Source of the DNA: Solilutibacter silvestris | Lineage (GTDB): Bacteria; Pseudomonadota; Gammaproteobacteria; Xanthomonadales; Xanthomonadaceae | Length of the DNA stretch: 64,000 nucleotides | Assembly: GCF_002895945.1 (NCBI RefSeq) | Contig: NZ_NPZB01000001.1 | Location: 573,501-637,500 of the forward strand | Reading direction: 5' to 3' | Shown: piece after piece, positions 17,110-27,011 of the stretch | Layout of the letters: each line of letters opens with the position of its first letter | Numbering within the stretch: position 1 is the stretch's first letter | The notes under the pieces: model-generated | What the model was told of the DNA's origin: nothing | Databases searched by the model: none | What the model saw: the letters and a program-made list of their open reading frames with translations, nothing else | Position numbers and translations under genes: made by a program

Positions 17110-17156
17110 GTCCAATATACCCTTTTTGGACAATTTTGCCTGAATGTCCCAATATG
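17110..17156 (-). promoter_or_regulatory. Candidate operator/promoter of the toxin-antitoxin pair
   Basis: GTCCAA (17110-17115) and TTGGAC (17126-17131) form a perfect inverted repeat with a ten-base spacer, and a third related half-site, GTCCCAAT, occurs at 17146-17153. On the minus strand a TATATT hexamer (17114-17119) lies inside the repeat and could be the -10 box. This is the layout expected for autorepression by a Phd-type antitoxin. Confidence 0.5.
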
Positions 17157-17187
17157 GATGCCCCATGACTTCCCACGGTGGCTTCGC

Positions 17188-18297
17188 ATGACGCGGATGC
17201 CCGGGCTCGACCTGCTGCGTGCCATCGCCATCGTCTGGGTGATGCTGTTCCACAGTTTCATCGTCGGTGGACTCGGCGACGACTGGAGCTGGCTGTCGAA
17301 ATACGGATGGATGGGCGTCGACATCTTCTTCGTGCTCAGTGGCTACCTGATCGGCAGCCAAGTGCTGCAGCGGTTGCGCGATCACGGCCGGCTCGGCTTC
17401 GGCGATTTCTACCTGCGCCGTGCCTTCCGCATCCTGCCGGCGTTCTGGGTGGTGCTGGCGATCTACGTGCTGTTGCCGTCGTGGCGCGAAGTGGACGGCA
17501 TGGAGCCATGGTGGAAATTCGCGGCGTTCATCTACAACCTCGACGTCGATTACAACGCGCATGCGGCGTTCTCGCACGCGTGGTCGCTGTGCGTGGAAGA
17601 ACATTTCTACCTGCTGTTCCCGTTGCTGGCGATGGGGCTGTTCCGGCGGAATTCCACCTTGCTGGTGATCGCGACGATCGCCTTCGTGCTGCTGGGTGGG
17701 ATCGCCCTGCGCAGCGCGATCTGGCTGCACGACGATGCATTGAAGCCGGATCGCAACTGGTTCATCGAAGATCTCTACTACCCGACGTGGTGCCGCCTCG
17801 ATGGCTTGCTGGTCGGCGTCGCACTGGCCGCGATGAAGGTGTTTCGGCCGCAGTGGTGGTTGCGCCTGCGTTCGCAGGCGAATGTCGCGTTGCTGATCGG
17901 ACTCGTCGGCGTCGTGGTGTCGTTCTGGCTGCACGCGCAACGTGACGGCTTGCTCGCCAACAGCATCGGTTGGCCGCTGTTGGCGCTGTCGTTCGGATTG
18001 CTGGTATTCGCAGCCGCCGAACGCGACAGCTGGATCGGTCGTTGGCACGCACCGGGTGCCGGTTGGATCGCGGCGATCTCCTACAGCCTGTATCTCAGCC
18101 ACAAGCTGGTGATGCACGGTGTCAGCGTGATGATCGACGGTCGCGTGCATGGCTTCGCGGCGTTCATGTTGTACGCGCTGGCCATTCTCGCGGCGGGGGC
18201 GTTGTTGCATGTCGCGGCCGAACGGCCGGGATTGCGGCTGCGCGAATTCATGTTGATGAAACTGCGAACGACGCCCGAATTCCGAATGATTCAGTGA
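17188..18297 (+). CDS. Acyltransferase 3 (OafA/YrhL-type) membrane protein
   Basis: A 369-residue multi-pass membrane protein of the acyltransferase 3 family. It opens with MPGLDLLRAIAIVWVMLFHSF, containing the conserved R and the catalytic-type His, followed by GWMGVDIFFVLSGYLIG and the R-x-x-R segment FYLRRAFRILPAFW, and SLCVEEHFYLLFPL. Such proteins O-acetylate or O-acylate cell-surface sugars. Ten or so hydrophobic helices are visible. The ATG at 17188 has GGTGG six bases upstream; an ATG ten codons earlier is also possible. It is divergent from the antitoxin gene. Confidence 0.88.
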   Translation: MTRMPGLDLLRAIAIVWVMLFHSFIVGGLGDDWSWLSKYGWMGVDIFFVLSGYLIGSQVLQRLRDHGRLGFGDFYLRRAFRILPAFWVVLAIYVLLPSWREVDGMEPWWKFAAFIYNLDVDYNAHAAFSHAWSLCVEEHFYLLFPLLAMGLFRRNSTLLVIATIAFVLLGGIALRSAIWLHDDALKPDRNWFIEDLYYPTWCRLDGLLVGVALAAMKVFRPQWWLRLRSQANVALLIGLVGVVVSFWLHAQRDGLLANSIGWPLLALSFGLLVFAAAERDSWIGRWHAPGAGWIAAISYSLYLSHKLVMHGVSVMIDGRVHGFAAFMLYALAILAAGALLHVAAERPGLRLREFMLMKLRTTPEFRMIQ

Positions 18298-18393
18298 CGA
18301 CAGTCGTGATGAATCCATCACGATCGCGAAAATCCCGTACCTATACTCCCGCCCGAGCAAAGTCGTGGATAGGACAGGTCCGGGGGGATCGCA

Positions 18394-20709
18394 ATGGAAT
18401 GGATGAGTGCGGCGCGAATTTCCCTGCGCCGGATGATGCAGCGTGGAATGTATGCGGCAGCGCTGATCGCGATATCCGCGCCCGTGACTGCGCAAGTACA
18501 GCGCAGCATCATCAATCCGTCGTTCGAGTTTCCGGACCTTGGAAGCGGAAGCCCCGGATGCCGTGTCTATATCGACTCGTCAAGAGTGCCTGGGTGGTCG
18601 ACAACGCACCCAGCCAGCACGGAGGGGACAGGCTCGGAGGCATGTTCCGCCACCGGTGGTTTTGCTGGCTGGCCCAGATCCAACGTGCCGATCATCGAAT
18701 TGTGGAAAACGCCAAGAAGCGCTGGTTCAGGCGGCACGGTCATTGCCCCGGCTGGCTCACAGATTGCCGAATTGAATGCAGCGGTGGCTTCACGCCTGTA
18801 CCAGAACGTCTGCCTGATCCAGGGCGAAAGTTTCAACTGGCAGTTCAGTCATCGTGGCCGCAACAAGGACGCTCCGACGCCGGGCGCATATGACGTCGCC
18901 ACGTTCGAGGTCGGCGCATCGACACCGATTGCCACGGTATCGACCGACAACACCGGTGGTACCGCACCTCCGATAGCAGGTGCAGGCGAAGGACCGATCA
19001 GTGCGAACACTGTCGCGACATGGGCGAACTACAGCGGGACTTACGCGTATTCCGGTGCCACGGGATCGACACTGATTGGATTCCGCGCGGTCAGCACCGC
19101 CAGTGGTGACCCAGCTTTGGGTAATTTCCTCGACAACATCCAGATCAAGCTGGCGCCGTTCGTCGAGTTCGTGCAGTCGTCGAGTTCCGGACTGGAAGCG
19201 GCGGGCAACAACCTGCCGCAGATCCGCGTCAACGGCTGGGTGCCCTCGTCGATGACGATCACCGTGCTGATCACCGGCGGCACGGCCAAGGGACCGGGGG
19301 CCGCAGCGGGAATTCCGGCCGACTTCAGTACGCCGGGAAACAGCAGCACGTTGACCATCACCGTCCCGGCAGGAACCTACGACGGGACCAGCGCCGGCAG
19401 TATTTTCACCGTGCCCGTCACCATCATCGACAACATCATTCCCCAGCCGAATCGCACCATCCAGTTCCAGGTGCAAGCATCCGCAGCTTCGCCGAAGGCC
19501 TATCTGCTCAGTTCCAGCAACACATGCGGCGCGGCCGCCCAGGCGACCAGTACCTACACCATCATCGACGATGATGCCGGCGTGGCCGTGACCAAGAACG
19601 TGACCTCGAAGACACCGGTCGCCGGCAACCCGAGCCAGTTCGATATCGTTTATACCGTCACGGTGAAGAACACCAGCGCACTCGTCGCTGCATCGTATTC
19701 GCTCTCCGATACCCCGCAATTCGATTCCGACGTCAGCATCGTCAGTGCCTCCTTCACCAAAAACGGAGGAGCAAGCACGACATTGTCAGGCGCGACACCT
19801 TGGGCCCTGCAAGGGCAATGGGGCAGCCTCGCGGGCGGCGCCACCGACAGCTACCTGGTGACCATCCGCGGCCAGGTGGCACGCAGCGGCAGCACGGCAA
19901 ACGATGCCTGCACCACGCCGGGCAGCAGTGGCAATGGTTTGCAGAACAGCGTGTCCGCAACCTACAAGGCGACGGTTGGGCCGAATCCGACCGTGAGCGG
20001 AGACGCTTGCAGCAACACGCCAACACCGGCCTGGGTGGAACTGAAGAAAACCCTGAACGGACGCACGGTGGCAGGCGATCAGGCGCAAGTACGCATCTAT
20101 GCCGGCGGTATCCCGTCGACATCGGCCACCACCAGTGGTGCCACCGATCCCACCGCGGCGACGACCGGCGCGACGGTGCTTGCATCGGGTACTGCAGTGG
20201 AATTGCGCGAGACGATTCGCCGCAGTGGCGCCGACACCGCGCCATCGGCAGGGTATGCGACGTCGATGAGTTGCAGCAACGCGACTGCAGGATCGACCAC
20301 GGTACTGCCAAGCGGCAGTGGCAGCGCATCAGGCACCGAACAAGCGTGGAGCGGCATCGCGCTGGCGGCGGGCGACGACATCACCTGCACCATCACCAAT
20401 ACGCCGAACCAGGTCGATCTCTCCATCACCAAGAGCAATGGCACGACGACTGTGGTGTCCGGCACCACTACGACCTACACCATCGTGGTCAGCAATGCCG
20501 GGCCAGCGGCCGTGACCGGCGCGACGGTGAAGGACACACCCGTCAGTGGCTTGACCTGTCCGCCGGCCAACGTCGTAACTTGCACGGGGACGGGCTGTCC
20601 GGCAGGACCGATCACCACCAGCAATTTGACGACCGGATCGGGCGTCACGATGGGCACGATGGCAGCGGCGACATCCGCGACGTTCACCGTGACCTGCAAC
20701 GTGCAGTGA
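18394..20709 (+). CDS. Exported DUF11 repeat-containing surface protein
   Basis: A 771-residue protein with an N-terminal signal sequence (about residues 12-33, ending in PVTAQ), a region beginning INPSFEFPDLG typical of secreted proteins with a carbohydrate-binding-like fold, a Calx-beta-like middle, and DUF11-type repeats, the last from VDLSITKSNGTTTVVSG to the end. It is rich in Thr, Ser, Ala and Gly. DUF11 proteins are surface or matrix proteins. The chain stops inside what is normally the end of a DUF11 repeat, with no anchor, sorting or secretion tail, so it may be shortened or released. GGGGGG lies upstream of the ATG. Confidence 0.75.
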   Translation: MEWMSAARISLRRMMQRGMYAAALIAISAPVTAQVQRSIINPSFEFPDLGSGSPGCRVYIDSSRVPGWSTTHPASTEGTGSEACSATGGFAGWPRSNVPIIELWKTPRSAGSGGTVIAPAGSQIAELNAAVASRLYQNVCLIQGESFNWQFSHRGRNKDAPTPGAYDVATFEVGASTPIATVSTDNTGGTAPPIAGAGEGPISANTVATWANYSGTYAYSGATGSTLIGFRAVSTASGDPALGNFLDNIQIKLAPFVEFVQSSSSGLEAAGNNLPQIRVNGWVPSSMTITVLITGGTAKGPGAAAGIPADFSTPGNSSTLTITVPAGTYDGTSAGSIFTVPVTIIDNIIPQPNRTIQFQVQASAASPKAYLLSSSNTCGAAAQATSTYTIIDDDAGVAVTKNVTSKTPVAGNPSQFDIVYTVTVKNTSALVAASYSLSDTPQFDSDVSIVSASFTKNGGASTTLSGATPWALQGQWGSLAGGATDSYLVTIRGQVARSGSTANDACTTPGSSGNGLQNSVSATYKATVGPNPTVSGDACSNTPTPAWVELKKTLNGRTVAGDQAQVRIYAGGIPSTSATTSGATDPTAATTGATVLASGTAVELRETIRRSGADTAPSAGYATSMSCSNATAGSTTVLPSGSGSASGTEQAWSGIALAAGDDITCTITNTPNQVDLSITKSNGTTTVVSGTTTTYTIVVSNAGPAAVTGATVKDTPVSGLTCPPANVVTCTGTGCPAGPITTSNLTTGSGVTMGTMAAATSATFTVTCNVQ

Positions 20710-20710
20710 T

Positions 20711-21202
20711 TCAGCGCTTCTGAAGCACCGCGGCCTGCGTCGGCGCCGACCGCCACGGCGCTGCCACCAGGATCACGCCCGCCAGCACCAGCAACGCGCC
20801 AGCAATCCGTACTGCATCAACCGTGCGCGGTGCGCTTTGCAACACGCCGAACTTGTCGAGCAACAGCGCCGCAACGACTTGCCCGAAGATGACGAGGCAC
20901 ATCACCGTCGCCGGGCCGAGGCGCGGCATCAGGAGGGTGACGATGGCGACGTAGACCGCGCCGAGCAGTCCGCCCGCCCAGATCCACATCGGCATGGTTG
21001 CGGCATCACCAATTCCGATGCGCTGGCGCGCGATGACGAGATAGATGCCGAGTGCGAGGGTGCCGATGAGGAACGACACGAATGCGGCGACGATCGGGCC
21101 GCCAATCTGCGTGCCCAATCGTGCGTTGACCAGTCCCTGCAGCGGCAACATCATGCCGATCAGGGCGGCGAGTCCCATCATCCACCACGCATTGCCGCTC
21201 AT
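20711..21202 (-). CDS. YdcZ/DUF606-type DMT transporter
   Basis: A 163-residue membrane protein with five hydrophobic helices and the family's MMLPLQGLVNARLG segment near the start, matching DMT-family transporters of the YdcZ (DUF606) type, in which two such halves probably associate. Substrate is unknown. The ATG at 21202 overlaps the stop of the SDR gene by four bases, so the two are translationally coupled. It converges on the DUF11 protein gene with one base between the stops. Confidence 0.82.
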   Translation of the reverse strand: MSGNAWWMMGLAALIGMMLPLQGLVNARLGTQIGGPIVAAFVSFLIGTLALGIYLVIARQRIGIGDAATMPMWIWAGGLLGAVYVAIVTLLMPRLGPATVMCLVIFGQVVAALLLDKFGVLQSAPRTVDAVRIAGALLVLAGVILVAAPWRSAPTQAAVLQKR

Positions 21203-21957
21203 GTCTTGTCCTCGCGATGGAGTTGGAAGCCGGCGAAACTCTGGCTGGTCGGCATCACTTCCAGTCGGTTGATGTTGAGATGCGGCGGCAGGTTGGCGAT
21301 CCACCACGTCGCGTCGGCGATGTCATCGCCAGTGATGGGATGCGTGCCGCGGTAAAGATCGTCCGATGCCTGCTGGTTGCCGCTGGTGCGCACCAGGGTG
21401 AATTCGGTTTCGGCGAGGCCGGGTTCGATGCTGGTCACGCGCACGCCGCTGCCGTGCAGGTCGCTGCGCAGGCCGAGCGAAAACTGGCTGACGAAGGCCT
21501 TGGTGGCGCCGTAGACATTGCCGCCGGTATAGGGATACGTGGCCGCGATCGAACTGATGTTGATGATGGCGCCGCGCGTTTCGATCAATCGCGGCAACAA
21601 CGCGTGTGTCAGATTCACGAGGCCGAGTGTGTTGGTTTCGATCATCTGTCGCCATTGGTTGGTGTCGGCCTTCTGCGCCGGCGCGGTGCCGAGCGCGAGT
21701 CCGGCGTTGTTCACCAGCAGGTCGATGCTGCGGAACGTGTCCGGCAACGCGGCGATCGCGGCATCGATGGCGGCGCTGTCGCGGATGTCGAAGCAGAGTG
21801 GATGGACGGCATCGCCGAGTTCATCACGCAGGGCCTGCAGGCGATCCATGCGCCGTCCAGTCGCGACCACGCGCCAGCCGCCTTGCACAAAGCGCGTGGC
21901 GATGGCACGGCCGAAGCCGGAGGTGGCGCCGGTGACGAAAGCGATCTTGTTCGACAT
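21199..21957 (-). CDS. SDR-family oxidoreductase (YdfG-like)
   Basis: A 252-residue short-chain dehydrogenase with cofactor motif TGATSGFG (about 9-16), NNAG, the catalytic Ser in NISSIA and YGATK with Tyr and Lys. The Arg residues after the first strand (GRRMDRL) point to NADP(H). The PGLAETEFTLVR segment and overall length match YdfG-type 3-hydroxy acid/serine dehydrogenases, which reduce malonic semialdehyde or oxidise L-allo-threonine. First gene of a pair with the YdcZ-type transporter. Confidence 0.88.
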   Translation of the reverse strand: MSNKIAFVTGATSGFGRAIATRFVQGGWRVVATGRRMDRLQALRDELGDAVHPLCFDIRDSAAIDAAIAALPDTFRSIDLLVNNAGLALGTAPAQKADTNQWRQMIETNTLGLVNLTHALLPRLIETRGAIINISSIAATYPYTGGNVYGATKAFVSQFSLGLRSDLHGSGVRVTSIEPGLAETEFTLVRTSGNQQASDDLYRGTHPITGDDIADATWWIANLPPHLNINRLEVMPTSQSFAGFQLHREDKT

Positions 21958-22008
21958 GGGATGCAGTGCGGGTGGGGAACCGCGATTGTGCCGCAGCGTG
22001 GTGACGAT

Positions 22009-22587
22009 TCACCAGACGAATGGAATCAACCGCTTCGTCGTGCGGGCGTATTCGGGGTAGTCCTTCGGGAATGCCAGGGACAACACCGATTCCTCGATGC
22101 GGATGCGATGCAGGAACGCCAGCGTCGGCACCACGATCAGCAGCAGCAGCGACACCCAGCTGCCGAGCACCAGTCCGGTGCCGTAGAAGCACATCAGCGC
22201 GCCGGTATAGGAGGGATGACGCAGCAACGCATACGGGCCGCTGCGGATCAGGCGGTGATCGTCGCGAATCGCGACATCGACGGTGAATTGCCGCGCCAGC
22301 ACGCGGATCGACCATGCCCGCAACATTAATCCGCCAATCAGCAGGATCAAGCCCAGCCACGCCAGCGATGCGCGCAACACGACGGGTACCGGCATCCAGC
22401 CGCTGACTGCGGCGTAGATGGCCAGCGCGATCGAACTCCACAGCGCGATGCTGAGCACGCGCAACGAGCCGTGGTCGCGCGACTGGCCCGCCGGCGCGCG
22501 GCGCGTCAGTGCCAGCACCAACTCGCCGAGTCCCCACAGGATCACGACATCGCGAATCAACCAGGCGGACGGTGGTTGCAGGCTCAT
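22009..22587 (-). CDS. Isoprenylcysteine carboxyl methyltransferase-family membrane protein
   Basis: A 192-residue membrane protein with about five hydrophobic helices and the family signature LIRSGPYALLRHPSYTG followed by FPKDYPEYARTTKRLIPF, as in ICMT/PEMT-type SAM-dependent membrane methyltransferases. Bacterial members methylate lipids or small molecules; the substrate here is unknown. The ATG at 22587 overlaps the stop of the upstream hypothetical gene by four bases. Confidence 0.85.
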   Translation of the reverse strand: MSLQPPSAWLIRDVVILWGLGELVLALTRRAPAGQSRDHGSLRVLSIALWSSIALAIYAAVSGWMPVPVVLRASLAWLGLILLIGGLMLRAWSIRVLARQFTVDVAIRDDHRLIRSGPYALLRHPSYTGALMCFYGTGLVLGSWVSLLLLIVVPTLAFLHRIRIEESVLSLAFPKDYPEYARTTKRLIPFVW

Positions 22588-22952
22588 GTCGTCTTCTTTC
22601 TGGCGCGGGGTTTGGTGGGGGCGGGCTTGGGCACGGCATCGGGCGCTGTCGCGGCAGGCGTGCGCTTGCGATGCACCGATGCGGTCTTGCCGCTGGTGCG
22701 CGATTTGGTGGCGCGATGTTTGCGCAGCATGTCCTCGGCCAAGACGATGTCCTCGCTGAGGATGCCGGCGGCCTTGGCGATGGCAATGCGCGCTGCCGCC
22801 TTGTTCTCGTCGGGATTGGCCAGCAGCAGTTCGCGGATGGCCTCGCGCAGGGCCTTTTCCGCGTTGTTCTGCAGATGCACGTTTTCGCCACGGCGTAGCA
22901 GCGCCATCAATGCGTCGACGACGGGTTTGATCAGTGCGGCTTCTATGGACAT
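22584..22952 (-). CDS. Hypothetical protein with basic alanine/proline-rich tail
   Basis: A 122-residue protein. Residues 1-80 look helical and soluble; the last 40 are a Lys/Ala/Pro-rich disordered tail resembling nucleic-acid-binding or histone-like tails. No family recognised. It overlaps the ICMT-family gene by four bases, so both are likely made together, but no functional link is evident. Confidence 0.6.
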   Translation of the reverse strand: MSIEAALIKPVVDALMALLRRGENVHLQNNAEKALREAIRELLLANPDENKAAARIAIAKAAGILSEDIVLAEDMLRKHRATKSRTSGKTASVHRKRTPAATAPDAVPKPAPTKPRARKKTT

Positions 22953-23044
22953 GAATCGGCGGCCATGGCGATGCCCGGTTTGCGGGAATCGCCAGTGTGC
23001 CGCGATTGCATCTCAGGCGCTGCGAACGCCCGGATTCGCTGTGT

Positions 23045-23914
23045 TCAGCGTGCCTTGACCGCGACCGCCGCCAGTCCGCCACCGGACAGTTTCGATTTGG
23101 CACCGGCCAGATCACCGGCGCTGGCATACGGCCCCATGCGCACGCGATAGACCGTCTTGCCACCGACGTCCGCCGATTCCACCCGTGCGTTCAGTCCGAG
23201 CAGGGCGATCTTCGCTTTCACCGCTTCGGCCTGGCCGGCATCGCCGAACGCACCGGCCTGCAACAGGTAGGGCGTTTCGCTGGTGGCGGGCACGGGCTTG
23301 GAGATCGGCACGCTGGCGCCATCTGCAGCCTTGGCATGCGCGATCGTGACGGGAGCGGGGGTGTCGTCGTCGCTGTTCGCCTTCGCAGGTGCAGCCGAAT
23401 GCGGCGTCGCCTGCGCTTTCGGCGCATCGGCCTTGGCGACCTGTTGCGCGGAGTCGATCGGCTGCGGCAACGCATTCGCGTTGGTGCTCGCCGCGGCATC
23501 GGTGGTCTTGGCGGCAGCGGCCTTGCGCTTGGCTTCGGCCTGCGCCATCGCCGCGAGCTGCGCGTCGGAGAGGCGTACTTCGTTCTTGGGCAGCACGTCG
23601 TAGAAGGAATAATCCTCGCCGGCGGCGGCCTTGCCATCGGCGGGCTTGGTTGCAGCTTCGGCAGTCGCTACGGGCGTTGCCGGCGCAGGTGCGACTTCTT
23701 CCGCCGGTGTGCTCGCTTCAGCCTTGGCGTCGGGGTTGGGCGTGGGCTTGAAGAAGCTGTCGCCCCCCTTTGATTTCATCAGCCGCGGCGCAGCGATCAC
23801 CACTACCAGCGTCAGCAGCACGCCGATCACCAGCCAGGCCCAGCCCGGCATTCCCGATCCACTACCGCCACCGCCATTGCGTCGGGCTTGCGAGCGTCCG
23901 CGTTGTTGCGCCAT
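23045..23914 (-). CDS. SPOR domain protein (FtsN-like)
   Basis: A 289-residue protein with a short basic cytoplasmic tail, one membrane helix (about residues 24-43), a long Ala/Pro/Lys-rich periplasmic linker and a C-terminal SPOR domain (about 213-289, PYLLQAGAFGDAGQAE...VYRVRMGPY). SPOR domains bind denuded glycan strands at the septum, so a role in cell division is likely. It begins directly after the stop of argS, the order seen for FtsN-like genes in many proteobacteria. The linker is of low complexity and poorly aligned to FtsN. Confidence 0.85.
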   Translation of the reverse strand: MAQQRGRSQARRNGGGGSGSGMPGWAWLVIGVLLTLVVVIAAPRLMKSKGGDSFFKPTPNPDAKAEASTPAEEVAPAPATPVATAEAATKPADGKAAAGEDYSFYDVLPKNEVRLSDAQLAAMAQAEAKRKAAAAKTTDAAASTNANALPQPIDSAQQVAKADAPKAQATPHSAAPAKANSDDDTPAPVTIAHAKAADGASVPISKPVPATSETPYLLQAGAFGDAGQAEAVKAKIALLGLNARVESADVGGKTVYRVRMGPYASAGDLAGAKSKLSGGGLAAVAVKAR

Positions 23915-25603
23915 TTACATCGTCTCCGGGGCAGTCATGCCCAACAAATCCAGTCCATTCTTCAACACCTGCGCGGTCGCGGTGCACACGGCCAGACGCG
24001 CATTGCGTTCGGCTTCAGCTTCCACCAGTACCGGTTGCGCGTGATAGGCGGTGTGAAATGCCGTGGCGAGATCGCGCAGGTATTGGGCGATGGCGTACGG
24101 CTCGAGATCGGCGCCGGCCTGTTCCACCACTTCCGGCCAGCGCGAGAGTTCGCGCATCAGTTCACGGCTGGACTCATCCGTGATGGCATGGAGATTCGCC
24201 AACCCGGAAGCGTTATCGACCACGTAGCCTTTTTCTTTCGCCTGCCGCAGCAGGCTGCAGACGCGGGCGTGGGCATATTGCACGTAGTAGACCGGGTTGT
24301 CGTTGGACTGCGAACGTGCGAGGTCGATGTCGAAGGTCAGTTGCGAATCGGGTTTGCGCGCGACCAGGAACCAGCGCACGCCATCGCGCCCGACCTCTTC
24401 GATCAAATCGCGTAGCGTCAGGTAGCTGCCGGCACGCTTGGACAGTTTCACTTCCTCGCCGCCACGCATCACCGTGACCATCTGGTGCAGCACGTAGTCG
24501 GGATAGCCCTTGGGGATGCCGAGGTCGAGCGCCTGCAGGCCGGCCTTGACCCGCATCAGCGAGCCGTGGTGGTCGGCGCCGAGTTCGGTCACCGCGCGCT
24601 GCCAGCCGCGCTGCCACTTGCCGAGGTGATAGGCGACGTCCGGCAGGAAGTAGGTATACGTGCCGTCGGACTTGCGCATCACGCGGTCCTTGTCGTCGCC
24701 GAAGTCGGTGGTGCGCAACCACAGCGCGCCGCCTTCCTCGTAGGTGTGGCCGGCGGCGCCGAGACGCTGCACGGTTTCCTCGACCTTGCCATCGGCGTAC
24801 AGCGACGATTCCAGGAAATAGTTGTCGAACCCCACGCCGTAGGCCGCGAGGTCGGCGTTCTGTTCGCGACGCAAGGCGGCGACGGCGAACTGGCGGATGG
24901 CATCGAGGTCGGCGGGGTCGTTCTTGCCAGTGACGACATGCCCTTCGATTTCGACGCTGTCGCCGCGCAAATAGCTTTGCGCGACATCGGCGATGTAGTC
25001 GCCGTTGTAGGCATCGGCCGGCCATTCGGCATCACCGGGCTTGAAGCCCTGCGCGCGCGCCTGCACCGAGCGCGCGAGATTCTCGATCTGCACGCCGGCG
25101 TCGTTGTAGTAGAACTCGCGGATCACGTTCCAGCCGTTGGCGGCGAGCACGCGTGCGATCGAATCACCGATCGCCGCGGCGCGGCCGTGGCCGACATGGA
25201 GCGGGCCGGTCGGGTTGGCGGAGACGTATTCGACGCCGACCGTCTGCCCGGCATGGCTGGTATTGCGGCCGTAGTCGGTGCCTTGGGCGTGGACGTCACG
25301 CACCACCTGCTGCCAGGCCTGCGAGGCGAGATGGAAGTTGATGAAGCCTGGGCCGGCGATCTCGACCTTGGCGATGGCGTCGCTTTGGGGCAGCGCATCC
25401 AGCAGTTGCTGCGCCAGCGCGCGCGGGTTGCTGCGCGCCGCCTTGGCCAGCAGCATCGCGGCATTGGTGGAGAAATCGCCGTGCGCGCGCTCCTTCGGCC
25501 GTTCGATCACGAAGTCGGGGGTGGCGGTGCCGGCGGGCAGGGTGCCGGCGGCGATGAGGGCATCGATGCCCTGCGAAACGAGGGCGCGGAGCTGGGATTT
25601 CAC
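23915..25603 (-). CDS. argS: Arginyl-tRNA synthetase
   Basis: A 562-residue class I aminoacyl-tRNA synthetase. The Arg-specific N-terminal domain is followed by the HIGH-type motif HVGHGR within [20 protein letters not shown], and the C-terminal anticodon-binding DALR domain closes the protein. The KMSKS-equivalent loop is VKLSKRAG. The start is GTG at 25603. Length matches the family. Confidence 0.96.
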   Translation of the reverse strand: MKSQLRALVSQGIDALIAAGTLPAGTATPDFVIERPKERAHGDFSTNAAMLLAKAARSNPRALAQQLLDALPQSDAIAKVEIAGPGFINFHLASQAWQQVVRDVHAQGTDYGRNTSHAGQTVGVEYVSANPTGPLHVGHGRAAAIGDSIARVLAANGWNVIREFYYNDAGVQIENLARSVQARAQGFKPGDAEWPADAYNGDYIADVAQSYLRGDSVEIEGHVVTGKNDPADLDAIRQFAVAALRREQNADLAAYGVGFDNYFLESSLYADGKVEETVQRLGAAGHTYEEGGALWLRTTDFGDDKDRVMRKSDGTYTYFLPDVAYHLGKWQRGWQRAVTELGADHHGSLMRVKAGLQALDLGIPKGYPDYVLHQMVTVMRGGEEVKLSKRAGSYLTLRDLIEEVGRDGVRWFLVARKPDSQLTFDIDLARSQSNDNPVYYVQYAHARVCSLLRQAKEKGYVVDNASGLANLHAITDESSRELMRELSRWPEVVEQAGADLEPYAIAQYLRDLATAFHTAYHAQPVLVEAEAERNARLAVCTATAQVLKNGLDLLGMTAPETM

Positions 25604-25661
25604 GGAATCTTGGGTGTGCGGCGCTGGTTGGACATTGTACGGCAGCGCGCGGGCACGCCCT

Positions 25662-26336
25662 TCAGATCATCCCGCGCGCCGCCATCGACACCGCCGGGCC
25701 GTCGCCGACGACGAAATGGTCGAGCAGGCGGATGTCGACCAGCGCCAGCGATTGTTTCAGCCGTTGCGTCACCGCGCGATCGGCGGCGCTGGGCTCGGGA
25801 TTGCCGCTGGGGTGGTTGTGGCCGACGATCACTGCGGCGGCGTTGAGCGCCAGCGCGCGCTGCACCACCTCGCGCGGGTGCACTTCCGAGCCATCGATGC
25901 TGCCGCGGAATAGTTCCTCGAAGGCGAGGCTGCGATGGCGGGTGTCGAGGAACATCGCGGCGAAGACCTCGCGGTGATGCCCGCGCAGGCGCTGGCTGAA
26001 ATAGCGTGCGGCGACATCGGGATTGGCCATCGCCTCGCCGCGTTGCAGTTGCCCGGCCAGATGGCGGCTGCCGAGTTCGAGTGCGGCGGCCAGCCGGCAG
26101 GCGCGGGCCGGGCCGAGGCCGCGCAGCTTGGTCAATCCGGCGGCATCGCGATCGAGCAGGCCGCGGACGCCGCCGGTATCCGTCAGCAGGGTGCGCGCGG
26201 TCGCCACCGCATCCTGCCCACGCACGCCGGAGCCGAGGAACAGCGCCAGCAATTCGGCGTCGGAGAGGTGGGCCGCGCCGGAGCGCAGCAGTTTTTCGCG
26301 GGGACGTTCGTGTTCTGGCCAATCGCGGATGTGCAT
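25662..26336 (-). CDS. radC: RadC-family JAMM-domain protein
   Basis: A 224-residue protein starting [17 protein letters not shown], with a helix-hairpin-helix region ([11 protein letters not shown]) and the JAMM metal motif [14 protein letters not shown]. RadC was once linked to DNA repair; its biochemical role is not established. The ATG at 26336 matches the family start; the long upstream frame is antisense to coaC. Divergent from coaC, 87 bases away. Confidence 0.93.
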   Translation of the reverse strand: MHIRDWPEHERPREKLLRSGAAHLSDAELLALFLGSGVRGQDAVATARTLLTDTGGVRGLLDRDAAGLTKLRGLGPARACRLAAALELGSRHLAGQLQRGEAMANPDVAARYFSQRLRGHHREVFAAMFLDTRHRSLAFEELFRGSIDGSEVHPREVVQRALALNAAAVIVGHNHPSGNPEPSAADRAVTQRLKQSLALVDIRLLDHFVVGDGPAVSMAARGMI

Positions 26337-26423
26337 GGGTGTTCCGAAGCTTGATCTCCCACACACTCTCGCTGCCACGGCTGCAATGCGGCATCGGGGA
26401 TTGGTGGTCATCGGGTAAGCTGC

Positions 26424-27011
26424 ATGCCGGTAATCGCGTCGGAAAATGCCGTCATGGCCGCCCCTGCAGCCACCTCCGGGAACATCCTGCTGTGCGTGTG
26501 CGGCGGCATTGCCGCGTACAAGGCGGCCGAATTGGTGCGCCGCCTGCGCGACGCTGGCGCCACGGTGCAGGTGGCGATGACCGACAACGCACAACGCTTC
26601 ATCACCGCGCAGACGTTCCAGGCGCTGAGCCATCGCCCGGTGCGGACGTCGCTGTGGGATGAGCATGCGGAAGCTGCGATGGGCCATCTCGAACTGGCGC
26701 GCTGGGCGCAGCGGATCGTGATCGCGCCGGCCACCGCCAACACGCTGGCGAAACTGGCGCACGGTTTCGCCGATGATCTGGTCAGCACCTTGTGCCTCGC
26801 CTCGACCGCGCCGCTGTCGGTGTGCCCGGCGATGAACCACGTGATGTGGAACCATCAGGCAACGCAGGCCAACATCGCCACCTTGCGTGCGCGCGGCGTG
26901 CAGGTGATCGGGCCGAACGACGGACCGTTGGCCGAGGGCGAAAGCGGACCGGGACGAATGAGCGAGCCTGCAGAAATCGTCGCGGCGTTGTCGGGACGTG
27001 CATCGACATGA
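26424..27011 (+). CDS. coaC: Phosphopantothenoylcysteine decarboxylase (separate CoaC)
   Basis: A 195-residue flavoprotein corresponding to the CoaC half of the usual bifunctional CoaBC. Visible are GGIAAYKAAELVR near the start, the substrate-clamping PAMNHVMW and the GRMSEP end of the domain. It decarboxylates 4'-phospho-N-pantothenoylcysteine in coenzyme A synthesis. The frame stops right after the domain, and coaB starts in another frame with a four-base ATGA overlap. Start is uncertain between 26424 and 26454. Confidence 0.85.
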   Translation: MPVIASENAVMAAPAATSGNILLCVCGGIAAYKAAELVRRLRDAGATVQVAMTDNAQRFITAQTFQALSHRPVRTSLWDEHAEAAMGHLELARWAQRIVIAPATANTLAKLAHGFADDLVSTLCLASTAPLSVCPAMNHVMWNHQATQANIATLRARGVQVIGPNDGPLAEGESGPGRMSEPAEIVAALSGRAST

